From a virus: a stretch of 32,551 bases of DNA. The notes under the pieces are model-generated. The model saw only the letters and a list, made by a program, of their open reading frames with translations, was not told the DNA's origin and did not search any database. The stretch lies in the IMG/VR virus record IMGVR_UViG_3300025141_010569, positions 1 to 32,551 of that record; one strand, 5' to 3'. Shown one piece after another: positions 1 to 5,765 of the stretch. How positions within the stretch are numbered: position 1 is the stretch's first letter; the number at the start of each line of letters is the position of its first letter. Made by a program: the position numbers and the translations under genes.

Positions 1-9
1 GGCCTATGA
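1..9. repeat. Terminal 9-bp overlap, left copy
   Basis: GGCCTATGA at the first nine bases is repeated exactly as the last nine bases (32543-32551). This is seen directly. It suggests that the window is a circular or circularly permuted molecule opened at an arbitrary point, or has very short end redundancy. Joining the ends gives a single non-coding region of roughly 170 bp between the last leftward gene and terS. Confidence 0.6.
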
Positions 10-19
10 CACCCGCTAT

Positions 20-44
20 CCCCCCCTCAATCAATGGGGGGGGG
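20..44 (-). terminator. G/C-run hairpin at end of leftward operon
   Basis: A run of seven C (20-26), a nine-base A/T-rich spacer and a run of nine G (36-44) can form a 7-bp all-GC stem. The stop codon of the lysozyme-like gene lies in the loop, and the G run encodes the last Pro residues of that protein. The position at the very end of the leftward block suits a terminator. No T tract follows on the minus strand, so this is an inference from structure and position. Confidence 0.45.
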
Positions 45-723
45 AGGGTAAACGCTCAGAACCGCCCCATTCTACCCCATAACGGCCCACCAGCGGCAGC
101 CCAGGCCATCGTTGACGCGCTGCCTTCATCCACGCCTTGAGCTTGCGCAAGCCACCAGGCAGAGCGCCAGAGCACCTCTGCTGTCCGGTGCGCTTTGTCT
201 TGCGCCAGACAGGCCCACGGTTCACGCGGATCCATGCGACGACCCACGGCCGCCGCACCTTGCCGCAGCGCCGACGGAGGCCGCGCTTCGACTTCACGAT
301 CTGCCCCAGATACACAGCGGCAGCGCTGATCGGGTCACGCCTATCGGCACCGGCACGCTCTGCCCATGGCCACAGCTGAAACCATCCCACCGCCTTGGCC
401 ACGTTCAACCCTTCGAGGTCAACGCGCCAGTCGCCCAAGGCATCAGACGTGCAGCGTGACTCACGGCAGGCAGTGGCAGCCAGGGCACCAGTCATAAACG
501 ACGGCACACCGGCAGCCCGCTCCATGGCCAGCCATGCGCTAACCACGTCAGCCGGACAGCCACAGCCAAGCGCCATCTCGATGATGACCTCGTCAGCGCT
601 TGGCGTCTCGCACCGTGCGCAAGCAGCGAACACAAACACCAGCACCAGCGACAGCACCAGCACCGTAGCAAAGCGTGCCACCTTGCGCTCTGTCTCGGCT
701 GCCCTATATCGCCAATCATTCAC
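31..723 (-). CDS. Lysozyme/transglycosylase-like protein with N-terminal membrane or signal segment
   Basis: Probably cleaves peptidoglycan from the periplasmic side during entry or lysis. A GTG start at 723 gives 230 aa, preceded by AGAGG at good spacing; the frame is open further upstream, but that part overlaps the methyltransferase gene. Residues 15-36 form one hydrophobic stretch (VARFATVLVL onward, ending FAAC), which could be a signal anchor, a SAR-type segment or a lipoprotein signal. Around residues 78-91 lies a TGALAATACRESRC stretch with a candidate catalytic Glu88, followed by AVGWFQL, as in SLT-type lytic transglycosylases. The C-terminal third is very basic. It is the last gene of the leftward block and overlaps its upstream neighbour by 8 bases. 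The fold is inferred from motifs only. Confidence 0.6.
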   Translation of the reverse strand: MNDWRYRAAETERKVARFATVLVLSLVLVFVFAACARCETPSADEVIIEMALGCGCPADVVSAWLAMERAAGVPSFMTGALAATACRESRCTSDALGDWRVDLEGLNVAKAVGWFQLWPWAERAGADRRDPISAAAVYLGQIVKSKRGLRRRCGKVRRPWVVAWIRVNRGPVWRKTKRTGQQRCSGALPGGLRKLKAWMKAARQRWPGLPLVGRYGVEWGGSERLPSPPH

Positions 724-1351
724 ACGCCACCTCTGCGAATAGGCCAAGCTGCGCACCTTCGAGTCCAAGCATTCCGCGCCACTGCTCGATCTCCGCATCG
801 CTTGGCGTGCCTCTATCACACCACACCACACGGGTCACAGGTTGCGCCCGTGGCAGCCAGATGGCCCAGCAGTGTGACGAGGTATCCGCCTTGCCGTCAC
901 CAGTGAACGACACACGCCCACGCAGCCAGAGCAGCACGTCAGGCTTGAGGTCACTTCGCACACCCTCACCCCACCAAGTCACACGGGTGAGCATGGCGCC
1001 AACCACACCATGGCGGCGTGCGTGCGCCTCGATGCGCACCGCGAACGCTTCAAGCTCCCTGCCGTATGGCGGGTTAGCGATGACGTGTAACCGTGGCCAC
1101 ACACGTGTCAAGGCGTTGCCCGTCATCACGCTGCGCACCTGGCTGACTGCATACAGGTCATCAGCGAACTGCGGCAGCATCTCGATAGCAACCCACGGGT
1201 GACCGTCACCCAGCCAGAGCGGCAGAGCACCGCGACCGGCGCACGGGTCGAGCATGGACGCTGATGGTTCGATGACGTCCCGCAGGTAGGACCGCAGCGG
1301 GATCACCGCTTCCGGTGGTGTTGGGTAGTATTGGGTTGGGTTGTCGCTCAT
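716..1351 (-). CDS. DNA adenine-type methyltransferase with NPPY motif
   Basis: A 211-aa SAM-dependent DNA methyltransferase-like protein. Motif I is DPCAGRGAL at residues 35-43 and the catalytic motif IV is NPPYGRE at 93-99. The order SAM site then NPPY fits gamma-type N6-adenine enzymes. It is short, with no obvious separate target-recognition domain. Downstream comes GAMLTRVTWW and a C-terminal region of unknown role. The start overlaps the stop of the zinc-ribbon/HTH gene by ATGA. It is one of three methyltransferase genes in this genome and likely protects phage DNA from host restriction. The target sequence cannot be read from the protein. Confidence 0.75.
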   Translation of the reverse strand: MSDNPTQYYPTPPEAVIPLRSYLRDVIEPSASMLDPCAGRGALPLWLGDGHPWVAIEMLPQFADDLYAVSQVRSVMTGNALTRVWPRLHVIANPPYGRELEAFAVRIEAHARRHGVVGAMLTRVTWWGEGVRSDLKPDVLLWLRGRVSFTGDGKADTSSHCWAIWLPRAQPVTRVVWCDRGTPSDAEIEQWRGMLGLEGAQLGLFAEVACE

Positions 1352-1575
1352 ACCGTGTGCCTGTAGACCGTCGACACACCACGCCCCACCACGTCAGCGA
1401 CGGCAGCAAGAGACAGTCCACGAGACCTCAGCTGGCGCATGCGCTGCACCTCTGCATCGCTCACCGGTCGCCACAGCGAGCCGATCACCCCGCTGCGCCT
1501 GGCTCGACGGTAGCAGGTATCACACCGCTGCCGCGCTACCGCTTGATCGTCTTGGCAGTCGACGCAGGTGCTCAT
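1348..1575 (-). CDS. Small zinc-ribbon plus helix-turn-helix protein
   Basis: A 75-aa protein. The N-terminus has C4-x2-C7 and C18-x2-C21, a plausible zinc ribbon. The C-terminus (53-73, GLSLAAVADVVGRGVSTVYR) is a convincing resolvase/MarR-style helix-turn-helix. The start was set at ATG 1575 because it overlaps the upstream methyltransferase stop as ATGA; the frame is open further upstream but lies within that gene. It sits between two methyltransferase genes with 4-base overlaps on both sides and could regulate this block, or act as a DNA-binding accessory to it. The DNA-binding role is inferred from motifs; the target is unknown. Confidence 0.7.
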   Translation of the reverse strand: MSTCVDCQDDQAVARQRCDTCYRRARRSGVIGSLWRPVSDAEVQRMRQLRSRGLSLAAVADVVGRGVSTVYRHTV

Positions 1576-2510
1576 AACAGGCCCTGCTGCGCGGTGCGCG
1601 CCCTGATCAGTGGCTCGTATTCTGGATTGAGTTCGATGCCAAACCACCGCCGGCCAAGCAACTCAGCCACCGCGCCGGTTGTGCCAGACCCGAAGAACGG
1701 GTCTAGGACGATCCCGCCTTCAGGACAACCCGCCGCGATGCATGGCTTGATCAAGTCCGGAGGGTAGCAAGCGAAGTGAGCTCCGCTGAAGGGTCGCGTC
1801 GTGACTGTCCAGACGGATCGCTTGTTTCGGGTATCTGTCACCGTGACCGAATCCTTCAGTGCGTTGCCAGACGCGGCGACACCTGCGCCGGTTGCTTGTC
1901 CGCGACTGAGGCTCTTCGGTCCCATCGTGCGGACTTCTCCCGCGTGGGTCGCCCGCTCCTTGATAGCGTCCGCGTCATAGTAGTATCGCGGGGACTTGCT
2001 CATCAGGAACACGTATTCATGCGCCTTCGTTGGCCGGTCGGTGACGCTCTCCGGCATCGGGTTCGGCTTATGCCAGATGATGTCCGAGCGGAGCCACCAG
2101 CCATCTGCTTGAAGAGCGAAAGCGACGCGCCACGGGATTCCGACGAGGTCCTTCGGCTTGAGTCCTTTAACGCCCCCCGTCCCAAACCGCTTGGACCGAT
2201 TCGATCTCCCGTCGGTGTAGCCGTGGCTCCCTGTCCTATTCATTGCCGAGCTGTAACTGTCTCCGAGATTGAGCCACAGCGTTCCATCGTCACGCAGCAC
2301 CCGGTGCACCTCGCTGAACACCGCAACCATGCGGGCAACGTAAGCGTCTGGCGTCTCTTCAAGCCCGATCTGCCCATCGTGGCCATAGTCACGCAGGCCC
2401 CAGAATGGCGGAGAAGTAACGCAGCAGTGGGCAAAGCCGGCGGGCAGCGTGCGCAACACGTCCAGACAATCACCGATCACATAGCCCGGCGCCGGTGGGC
2501 AGGTGCTCAC
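1572..2510 (-). CDS. Beta-class DNA methyltransferase (TSPPFWGLRDY type)
   Basis: A 312-aa amino-methyltransferase (N6-adenine or N4-cytosine). Catalytic motif IV is TSPPFWGLRDY at residues 32-42, and the SAM-binding motif DPFFGSGT lies near the C-terminus at 270-277. The order IV then I is the beta class. The middle part (DIIWHKPNPMPESVTDRPTKAHEYVF) matches the conserved core of the N4/N6 methylase family. Start is GTG at 2510, forming GTGA with the stop of the 52-aa gene upstream. Length and motif set look intact. It probably makes an orphan protective methyltransferase, since no restriction nuclease gene is adjacent. Confidence 0.88.
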   Translation of the reverse strand: MSTCPPAPGYVIGDCLDVLRTLPAGFAHCCVTSPPFWGLRDYGHDGQIGLEETPDAYVARMVAVFSEVHRVLRDDGTLWLNLGDSYSSAMNRTGSHGYTDGRSNRSKRFGTGGVKGLKPKDLVGIPWRVAFALQADGWWLRSDIIWHKPNPMPESVTDRPTKAHEYVFLMSKSPRYYYDADAIKERATHAGEVRTMGPKSLSRGQATGAGVAASGNALKDSVTVTDTRNKRSVWTVTTRPFSGAHFACYPPDLIKPCIAAGCPEGGIVLDPFFGSGTTGAVAELLGRRWFGIELNPEYEPLIRARTAQQGLL

Positions 2511-2665
2511 CGCATCACCTCGACCTCATCAGCGGCAACCCATTGCGTCATCTGCCCATGGCTGGCCTCGTACCAGCCCACGAGCAGCAAGAGCACGCCT
2601 GCTGTGTTGGTGTGCTGTTCTAGGATCTCCACAACCCTACCGGCCCATAGTCGCTCAGGTTTCAT
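2507..2665 (-). CDS. Small hypothetical protein (52 aa)
   Basis: I do not recognise the family. The start ATG at 2665 is preceded by GGGAGG eight bases upstream and lies one base after the helicase stop. The protein is a short acidic chain (MKPERLWAGRVVEILE onward) with a hydrophobic LLLLVGWYE core and an ending VAADEVEVMR, which suggests a small beta-barrel-like or helical fold. The stop overlaps the methyltransferase GTG start by four bases, so it is translationally coupled within the replication/methylation operon. Confidence 0.65.
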   Translation of the reverse strand: MKPERLWAGRVVEILEQHTNTAGVLLLLVGWYEASHGQMTQWVAADEVEVMR

Positions 2666-2666
2666 G

Positions 2667-4040
2667 CTATCTGCCTCCCGGTGGTGTCTCGTAAGCCATG
2701 CGGGCACCGTTCCACCTCACATCACCTTCGCGCACAGTGAACGGCGGGCCGTGTCTGAACTTGGGCACGCCTATGGTGGCTCGCTGCTTCTCAGAGCGGA
2801 TCCGCGCCTTGGCTGCCTCACTGTTGGGCATGATGTCAGGATCCATGTTTGGCCGGTGCGGTATCAGCGCCACGTCAGCGTCAGCGGCAATAGCCTGGCT
2901 GCCCTTGGCATCGCTCAAGCGTAAGGCCTTGCCGCTGCCTCTCGTCGCTGATGCGGTGGGCTGGCTCACGGCAATGGCAGCGGTATCAAACTCGATGGCG
3001 CACGCTTTCATCATGCCAGAGGCCAGGGCGAACTCTGCCTCGTCCGTTGCGTCTTTGCGCCCGGTGAGGCCACGGCATTTCTGGATGTAGTCCAAGACGA
3101 TGAGCCCAAGGTCACCACGCTCGTGGATCACCCGCTGACAACTGAGCCGCAGTGACTGCGGGCTCAACCCGTCTGTGCGCTCGATGTGCAGAGGCCACCG
3201 GGCTGACTCGTCATGCGCCACGGTATAGCGCTCAAGGTCTCGACGGCCCAGCTGGGCCAACCCCTTGCGCGCCAGGTTGAACGGCACGCCACTGGCCAGG
3301 GTATTGAGCCGCCCGGCCAAGTCTGCCTTGCTCATCTCAAGCGAGACAAAGAGCACGGGCCGACCAGCACGCAAGGCGTTGAGGGTGTAACAGAGCGCCA
3401 GCGCTGTCTTGCCCATGGCGGGCGCAGCGAGCACCACAGCCAGCCAGCCGGGGTGTATCGTCATCTGCTCGTCGAGCTTTGCGATCCCGCTGCGGATCCC
3501 TCCTGACTTCTCCTCACCCGCTAGACACCGCCTGTGGTGCTCTGCAAAGCCCGTCAGCGCATTTTCAGCGCTCACAGGTACCAGCACCTCAGTTGCACCC
3601 CTGACGGCCTTCTCGGCCATCTCAGGCAGGTCTGACGGGTCTAGGTCTGTGTCACGTGCCATGGCTGTCAAAGTGTCGGCAGCGGCAAGCAACTCACGGC
3701 GCCCACGGTACTGCCTGACGATCTGGGCATAGGCGTCGACGTGGCGCGTCATGCCTGCCCTGTTCATCACCTCCGATATGCCCTTGTAGCCCACCAGCTC
3801 AAAGGTGCTGGCCGCGTTGAGGTACGCAACGATCAGGGCCTCATCGACGGTGCCGTGGTGCTCGTATGCTTTGACCACCGCTTCCCATAGAGCCCGGTGC
3901 CTGGCGACGTAAAAGTCATCAGGCTCCAGCAACTCAGCGATATGGGCACACTTCTCAGGGTGAACGATGGCAGCGCAGATGACCTCACGCTCTGTGTCAG
4001 GGTCATGCGGTGCGGTGAGGCTGGTGGTTGCCGTGTTCAT
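2667..4040 (-). CDS. dnaB: Replicative DNA helicase, DnaB family
   Basis: A 457-aa hexameric 5'-3' helicase expected to unwind the phage replication fork. The N-terminal domain (about 15-120) has the DnaB-like PDTEREVICAAIVHPEKC and DDFYVARHRALWEA segments. The RecA-like core carries Walker A APAMGKTA at 206-213, VLFVSLEMSKADLAGR at 229-244, Walker B LIVLDY at about 313-318 and the H3 region IAVSQPT near 357-362. The length matches the family. ATG 4040 overlaps the replisome-organiser stop by ATGA, so organiser and helicase are coupled, as with the lambda O/P and SPP1 gp38/gp40 type modules. Confidence 0.93.
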   Translation of the reverse strand: MNTATTSLTAPHDPDTEREVICAAIVHPEKCAHIAELLEPDDFYVARHRALWEAVVKAYEHHGTVDEALIVAYLNAASTFELVGYKGISEVMNRAGMTRHVDAYAQIVRQYRGRRELLAAADTLTAMARDTDLDPSDLPEMAEKAVRGATEVLVPVSAENALTGFAEHHRRCLAGEEKSGGIRSGIAKLDEQMTIHPGWLAVVLAAPAMGKTALALCYTLNALRAGRPVLFVSLEMSKADLAGRLNTLASGVPFNLARKGLAQLGRRDLERYTVAHDESARWPLHIERTDGLSPQSLRLSCQRVIHERGDLGLIVLDYIQKCRGLTGRKDATDEAEFALASGMMKACAIEFDTAAIAVSQPTASATRGSGKALRLSDAKGSQAIAADADVALIPHRPNMDPDIMPNSEAAKARIRSEKQRATIGVPKFRHGPPFTVREGDVRWNGARMAYETPPGGR

Positions 4041-4636
4041 CCCTGCTCCGATCGCTTGGCCAAGCGAAGCCGGGCCAGGGCGTCGACCTGTTCCCTTTGT
4101 TCCTGATTGAAAGAAAGAAAAGAAGGGGGCGCCCCGGCCTCGCGCCCGCCTGAAGGCTTACCTAGGTTCTCTCTCTCTTTCTCTCTCTCTGTCTCTGTCT
4201 CTCGCGAGTGCGCGGGCGGATGTCCGCACACGCGCGGGAGTGCTAGCACATCGCTAGAGCCGGGGGACTGCTCGCCAGTTGCGCCCTCTGTCGGCTCGTC
4301 TGCTAGCACATCGCTAGCAGGTTGATAGCAAGGTTCTAGCACATCGCTAGCGGACTTGGGCTCAACCCATTGGAGCCAGCTAGCAGAGATCAAAGCATCC
4401 AGATCGATCGGGTCTGTGGCTCCAATCTGATTGGCTAGCCAGACAGGGTCAGCCGGGATCCGGTTCTCAAGCTTCGCAGCCATGAGCCAGATCCCAATCA
4501 GGTGACCCTTGGCAGAGTCATTGAGTTGCGACCACGCGTAATCAGTCAGGAGGCTGCGGTGCAGCTTGACCCACGTGGGATCCCGGTTCTTGTAATGCTG
4601 AAACCGTGACCAGTTGCAGACAGATACGAATTGCAT
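4037..4636 (-). CDS. Replisome organiser / helicase-loader-like protein containing origin-like repeats
   Basis: A 199-aa protein in the replication-initiator position just upstream of the helicase. The start ATG 4636 has a GGAGGG ribosome site. The N-terminal domain (about 1-90) contains FQHYKNRDPTWVKLHRSLLTDYAW and resembles winged-helix replisome-organiser domains. The middle is a low-complexity linker in which (A/S)SDVL recurs three times, encoded by identical 15-bp DNA repeats. It then runs through an Arg/Glu/Thr stretch encoded by a GA tract, to a C-terminal helix. The design parallels lambda O, whose gene contains the origin. The initiator role is inferred from position, N-terminal pattern and repeats; direct homology to O is not visible. 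Confidence 0.7.
   Translation of the reverse strand: MQFVSVCNWSRFQHYKNRDPTWVKLHRSLLTDYAWSQLNDSAKGHLIGIWLMAAKLENRIPADPVWLANQIGATDPIDLDALISASWLQWVEPKSASDVLEPCYQPASDVLADEPTEGATGEQSPGSSDVLALPRVCGHPPAHSRETETEREKERENLGKPSGGREAGAPPSFLSFNQEQREQVDALARLRLAKRSEQG
4096..4124. other. AT-rich tract, candidate DNA-unwinding element
   Basis: Twenty-one of 29 bases are A or T in a genome that is otherwise strongly GC-rich, with an A/G-only run on the plus strand (4110-4124). It lies inside the organiser gene, downstream of the repeats in the gene's reading direction. This is where a melting region would sit in a lambda-like origin. Confidence 0.45.
4168..4203. repeat. Pyrimidine/purine tract (TC-rich microsatellite)
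   Basis: Thirty-six bases of almost pure C/T on the plus strand, only 4191 and 4197 being G. The tract encodes an Arg-Glu-Thr-rich stretch of the organiser. Strong strand asymmetry beside iterated sites resembles the asymmetric tract of the lambda origin. It could also be a simple slippage-prone repeat. Confidence 0.6.
4243..4350. other. Three CTAGCACATCGCTAG repeats, candidate replication origin iterons
   Basis: Identical 15-bp copies lie at 4243-4257, 4303-4317 and 4336-4350. Each is itself an inverted repeat, CTAGC-ACATC-GCTAG. Spacing is 60 and 33 bases, so all three are in the same coding frame and give the repeated SDVL peptide. They are inside the replisome-organiser gene, upstream of the purine tract and AT-rich tract in gene direction. 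Binding by the encoded organiser is inferred. Confidence 0.6.
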
Positions 4637-4702
4637 GCGTTGCCCTCCATGCTCACCCAAACACCCACACGCCCCAGCGGGCAAGCGCTTGGCTCTGGCT
4701 AG

Positions 4703-5242
4703 TTAGAACGGAATGTCATCGTCACCGTACGGGTTGCCCTGCGGCGCAAGCGTTGCCTGCGCGTACTGTGGCGGCGCTGTCTGGTGTCGCACGGGCTGCG
4801 GCTGCGGCACACGTGCCGGCGCAGTCTCAACCATGCCGCGCTCGTTGCCAGCGCTCTGCACCGGCTGCGCGTGCTGTGGCTGCGTGCCAGGGTCACGCCA
4901 GTAGCCCCGATCGCTCTTGGGCTGGTCTGCGGTGTCCTGGGCCGGTACGCCCAACTCTTTCACCACCACGCTGGTCCACTCGCGGCCCTCGTCGTCTTTG
5001 CGCTGCGACAGCTCACCGTTGATTTCAACGATCGTGCCCTGCTCAATGCGCTTGGCAGCCTCTGCGCCCCGGTCGCCAAACATCACGCACCGCGTGTACC
5101 CTTGGATCGTCTTGGGCTGCCCCGTCTGCCGGTCTTGGATCTGCTTACCATGCTTGATCTTGAACGACAGGAACGCGCCCGATCGGCCTTGCTTCATCTC
5201 CGGTGGGAACGCCACCGCACCACAGCCCCAGACTTTCAACAC
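4703..5242 (-). CDS. ssb: Single-stranded DNA-binding protein
   Basis: Coats single-stranded DNA during replication and recombination. The GTG start at 5242 follows GGAGG at seven bases and gives 179 aa. Residues 1-100 form the OB-fold (FLSFKIKHGKQ, CVMFGDRGAEAAKRIEQGTIVEINGELSQR, WTSVVVKEL). There follows a long Gln/Pro-rich linker, and the acidic tip DDDIPF, the standard SSB protein-interaction tail. It is the first gene of the leftward replication block and starts about 35 bases from a palindromic operator-like site. Divergently placed exonuclease and RecT genes suggest that it works with that recombination pair. Confidence 0.95.
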   Translation of the reverse strand: MLKVWGCGAVAFPPEMKQGRSGAFLSFKIKHGKQIQDRQTGQPKTIQGYTRCVMFGDRGAEAAKRIEQGTIVEINGELSQRKDDEGREWTSVVVKELGVPAQDTADQPKSDRGYWRDPGTQPQHAQPVQSAGNERGMVETAPARVPQPQPVRHQTAPPQYAQATLAPQGNPYGDDDIPF

Positions 5243-5277
5243 GTGTGCACCTCCATGCCTCCGCACCGTGACGCATC

Positions 5278-5292
5278 AACGCACAACGCGTC
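5278..5292. promoter_or_regulatory. Operator-like palindrome, site 1 (divergent early promoter)
   Basis: Read on the minus strand this is GACGC-GTTGT-GCGTT. It matches the sites at 7863, 9966 and 9989 (consensus GACGC-KKTGY-GCGTC). It lies in the 110-bp gap between SSB and the rightward block, just upstream of a rightward -35 at 5300 and overlapping a leftward TTGACG at 5294-5289. Another TGACGC half-site is at 5269-5274. Confidence 0.6.
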
Positions 5293-5299
5293 AAGCAAG

Positions 5300-5328
5300 T
5301 TGACCAAGATCGGCGCAGAGGCTACAAG
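5300..5328 (+). promoter_or_regulatory. Sigma70-like promoter for the rightward recombination operon
   Basis: TTGACC (5300-5305), a 17-base spacer and TACAAG (5323-5328) are close to the consensus. They lie 25 bases upstream of the first rightward start codon at 5353, next to operator-like site 1. The promoter is predicted by pattern only. Confidence 0.55.
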
Positions 5329-5352
5329 ATCCACAGGCAACGAGGAGACCTA

Positions 5353-5484
5353 ATGCGACGACGATCCCCTAGATTCATCCTATTGGCCGGGCAACTGTTC
5401 AGCGATCTGCCCTTGATCCGTGAAGCGCTGGCCCGCTTTGGCCCTGGCGCGAAGGTCACAGACCTTGCGAGGTGCAGCCCGTGA
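5353..5484 (+). CDS. Very small leader gene of the rightward operon (43 aa)
   Basis: A 43-aa reading frame that is easily missed. ATG 5353 is preceded by GAGGAG at six bases, and its TGA stop forms GTGA with the next gene's GTG start. The product begins with an arginine cluster (MRRRSPRF) followed by an amphipathic helix (LLAGQLFSDLPLIREALARF). I recognise no family. Strong ribosome site plus coupling argue that it is translated; it may be a small regulator or inhibitor, or simply a coupling leader. Confidence 0.6.
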   Translation: MRRRSPRFILLAGQLFSDLPLIREALARFGPGAKVTDLARCSP

Positions 5485-5765
5485 GCGGTGGCGAACGCCT
5501 GACGGTTGCAGCGCTTGACGTGCTGGTGGGCAGGCTGCGGGGTGTGGCCATGCGCCTCACCAATGCGGGCGCAGACGATGACGCTGCCGCCGTGGGGCGG
5601 GCTGCGAACACCCTTGATCACCTGTCGCTGCGATACGTGATCCATGACCCTGAGCCAGCCGGGGGTACATCCCGGCCAAACCGGGGGTACATGGTGACCA
5701 AACCGGGGGTACATTCCTGCTGTAACTCACTGAGTGCGGGCGCAGACGACGAGGCAACACAATGA
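5481..5765 (+). CDS. Small hypothetical protein whose 3' end carries 22-bp tandem repeats
   Basis: A 94-aa protein from GTG 5481 (GCGAGG ribosome site). The N-terminal half (about 5-55) is helical and Leu/Ala-rich (LTVAALDVLVGRLRGVAMRL). The C-terminal part is encoded by three 22-bp DNA repeats and looks unstructured. Two in-frame copies of a 15-bp sequence (5564-5578 and 5735-5749, encoding AGADD) flank that part, as if a 171-bp segment had been duplicated or inserted. The stop overlaps the exonuclease start by ATGA. The function is unknown; its operon partners are recombination genes. Confidence 0.6.
   Translation: MSGGERLTVAALDVLVGRLRGVAMRLTNAGADDDAAAVGRAANTLDHLSLRYVIHDPEPAGGTSRPNRGYMVTKPGVHSCCNSLSAGADDEATQ
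5659..5714. repeat. Three tandem 22-bp repeats (iteron-like)
   Basis: The core CCGGGGGTACAT begins at 5659, 5681 and 5703, a spacing of exactly 22 bases. The intervening bases end in G-N-CCAAA in the first two units. Because 22 is not a multiple of three, each copy is read in a different frame, so conservation acts at the DNA level. A period of two helical turns suits cooperative protein binding. Confidence 0.7.

Noticed and set aside
492-719. Leftward frame starting with an ATGA overlap after the methyltransferase
   Set aside because: The encoded Trp/Cys/Arg-rich chain is not protein-like. The alternative frame from GTG 723 carries a hydrophobic export segment and SLT-like motifs.
1776-2924. 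Long plus-strand open frame opposite the methyltransferase and helicase
   Set aside because: It is antisense to two genes with clear catalytic motifs. Such open antisense frames are common in GC-rich DNA, and it has no ribosome site or family resemblance.
4168-4203. Microsatellite as a sequencing or assembly error
   Set aside because: The reading frame of the organiser continues correctly on both sides, so no indel is implied.
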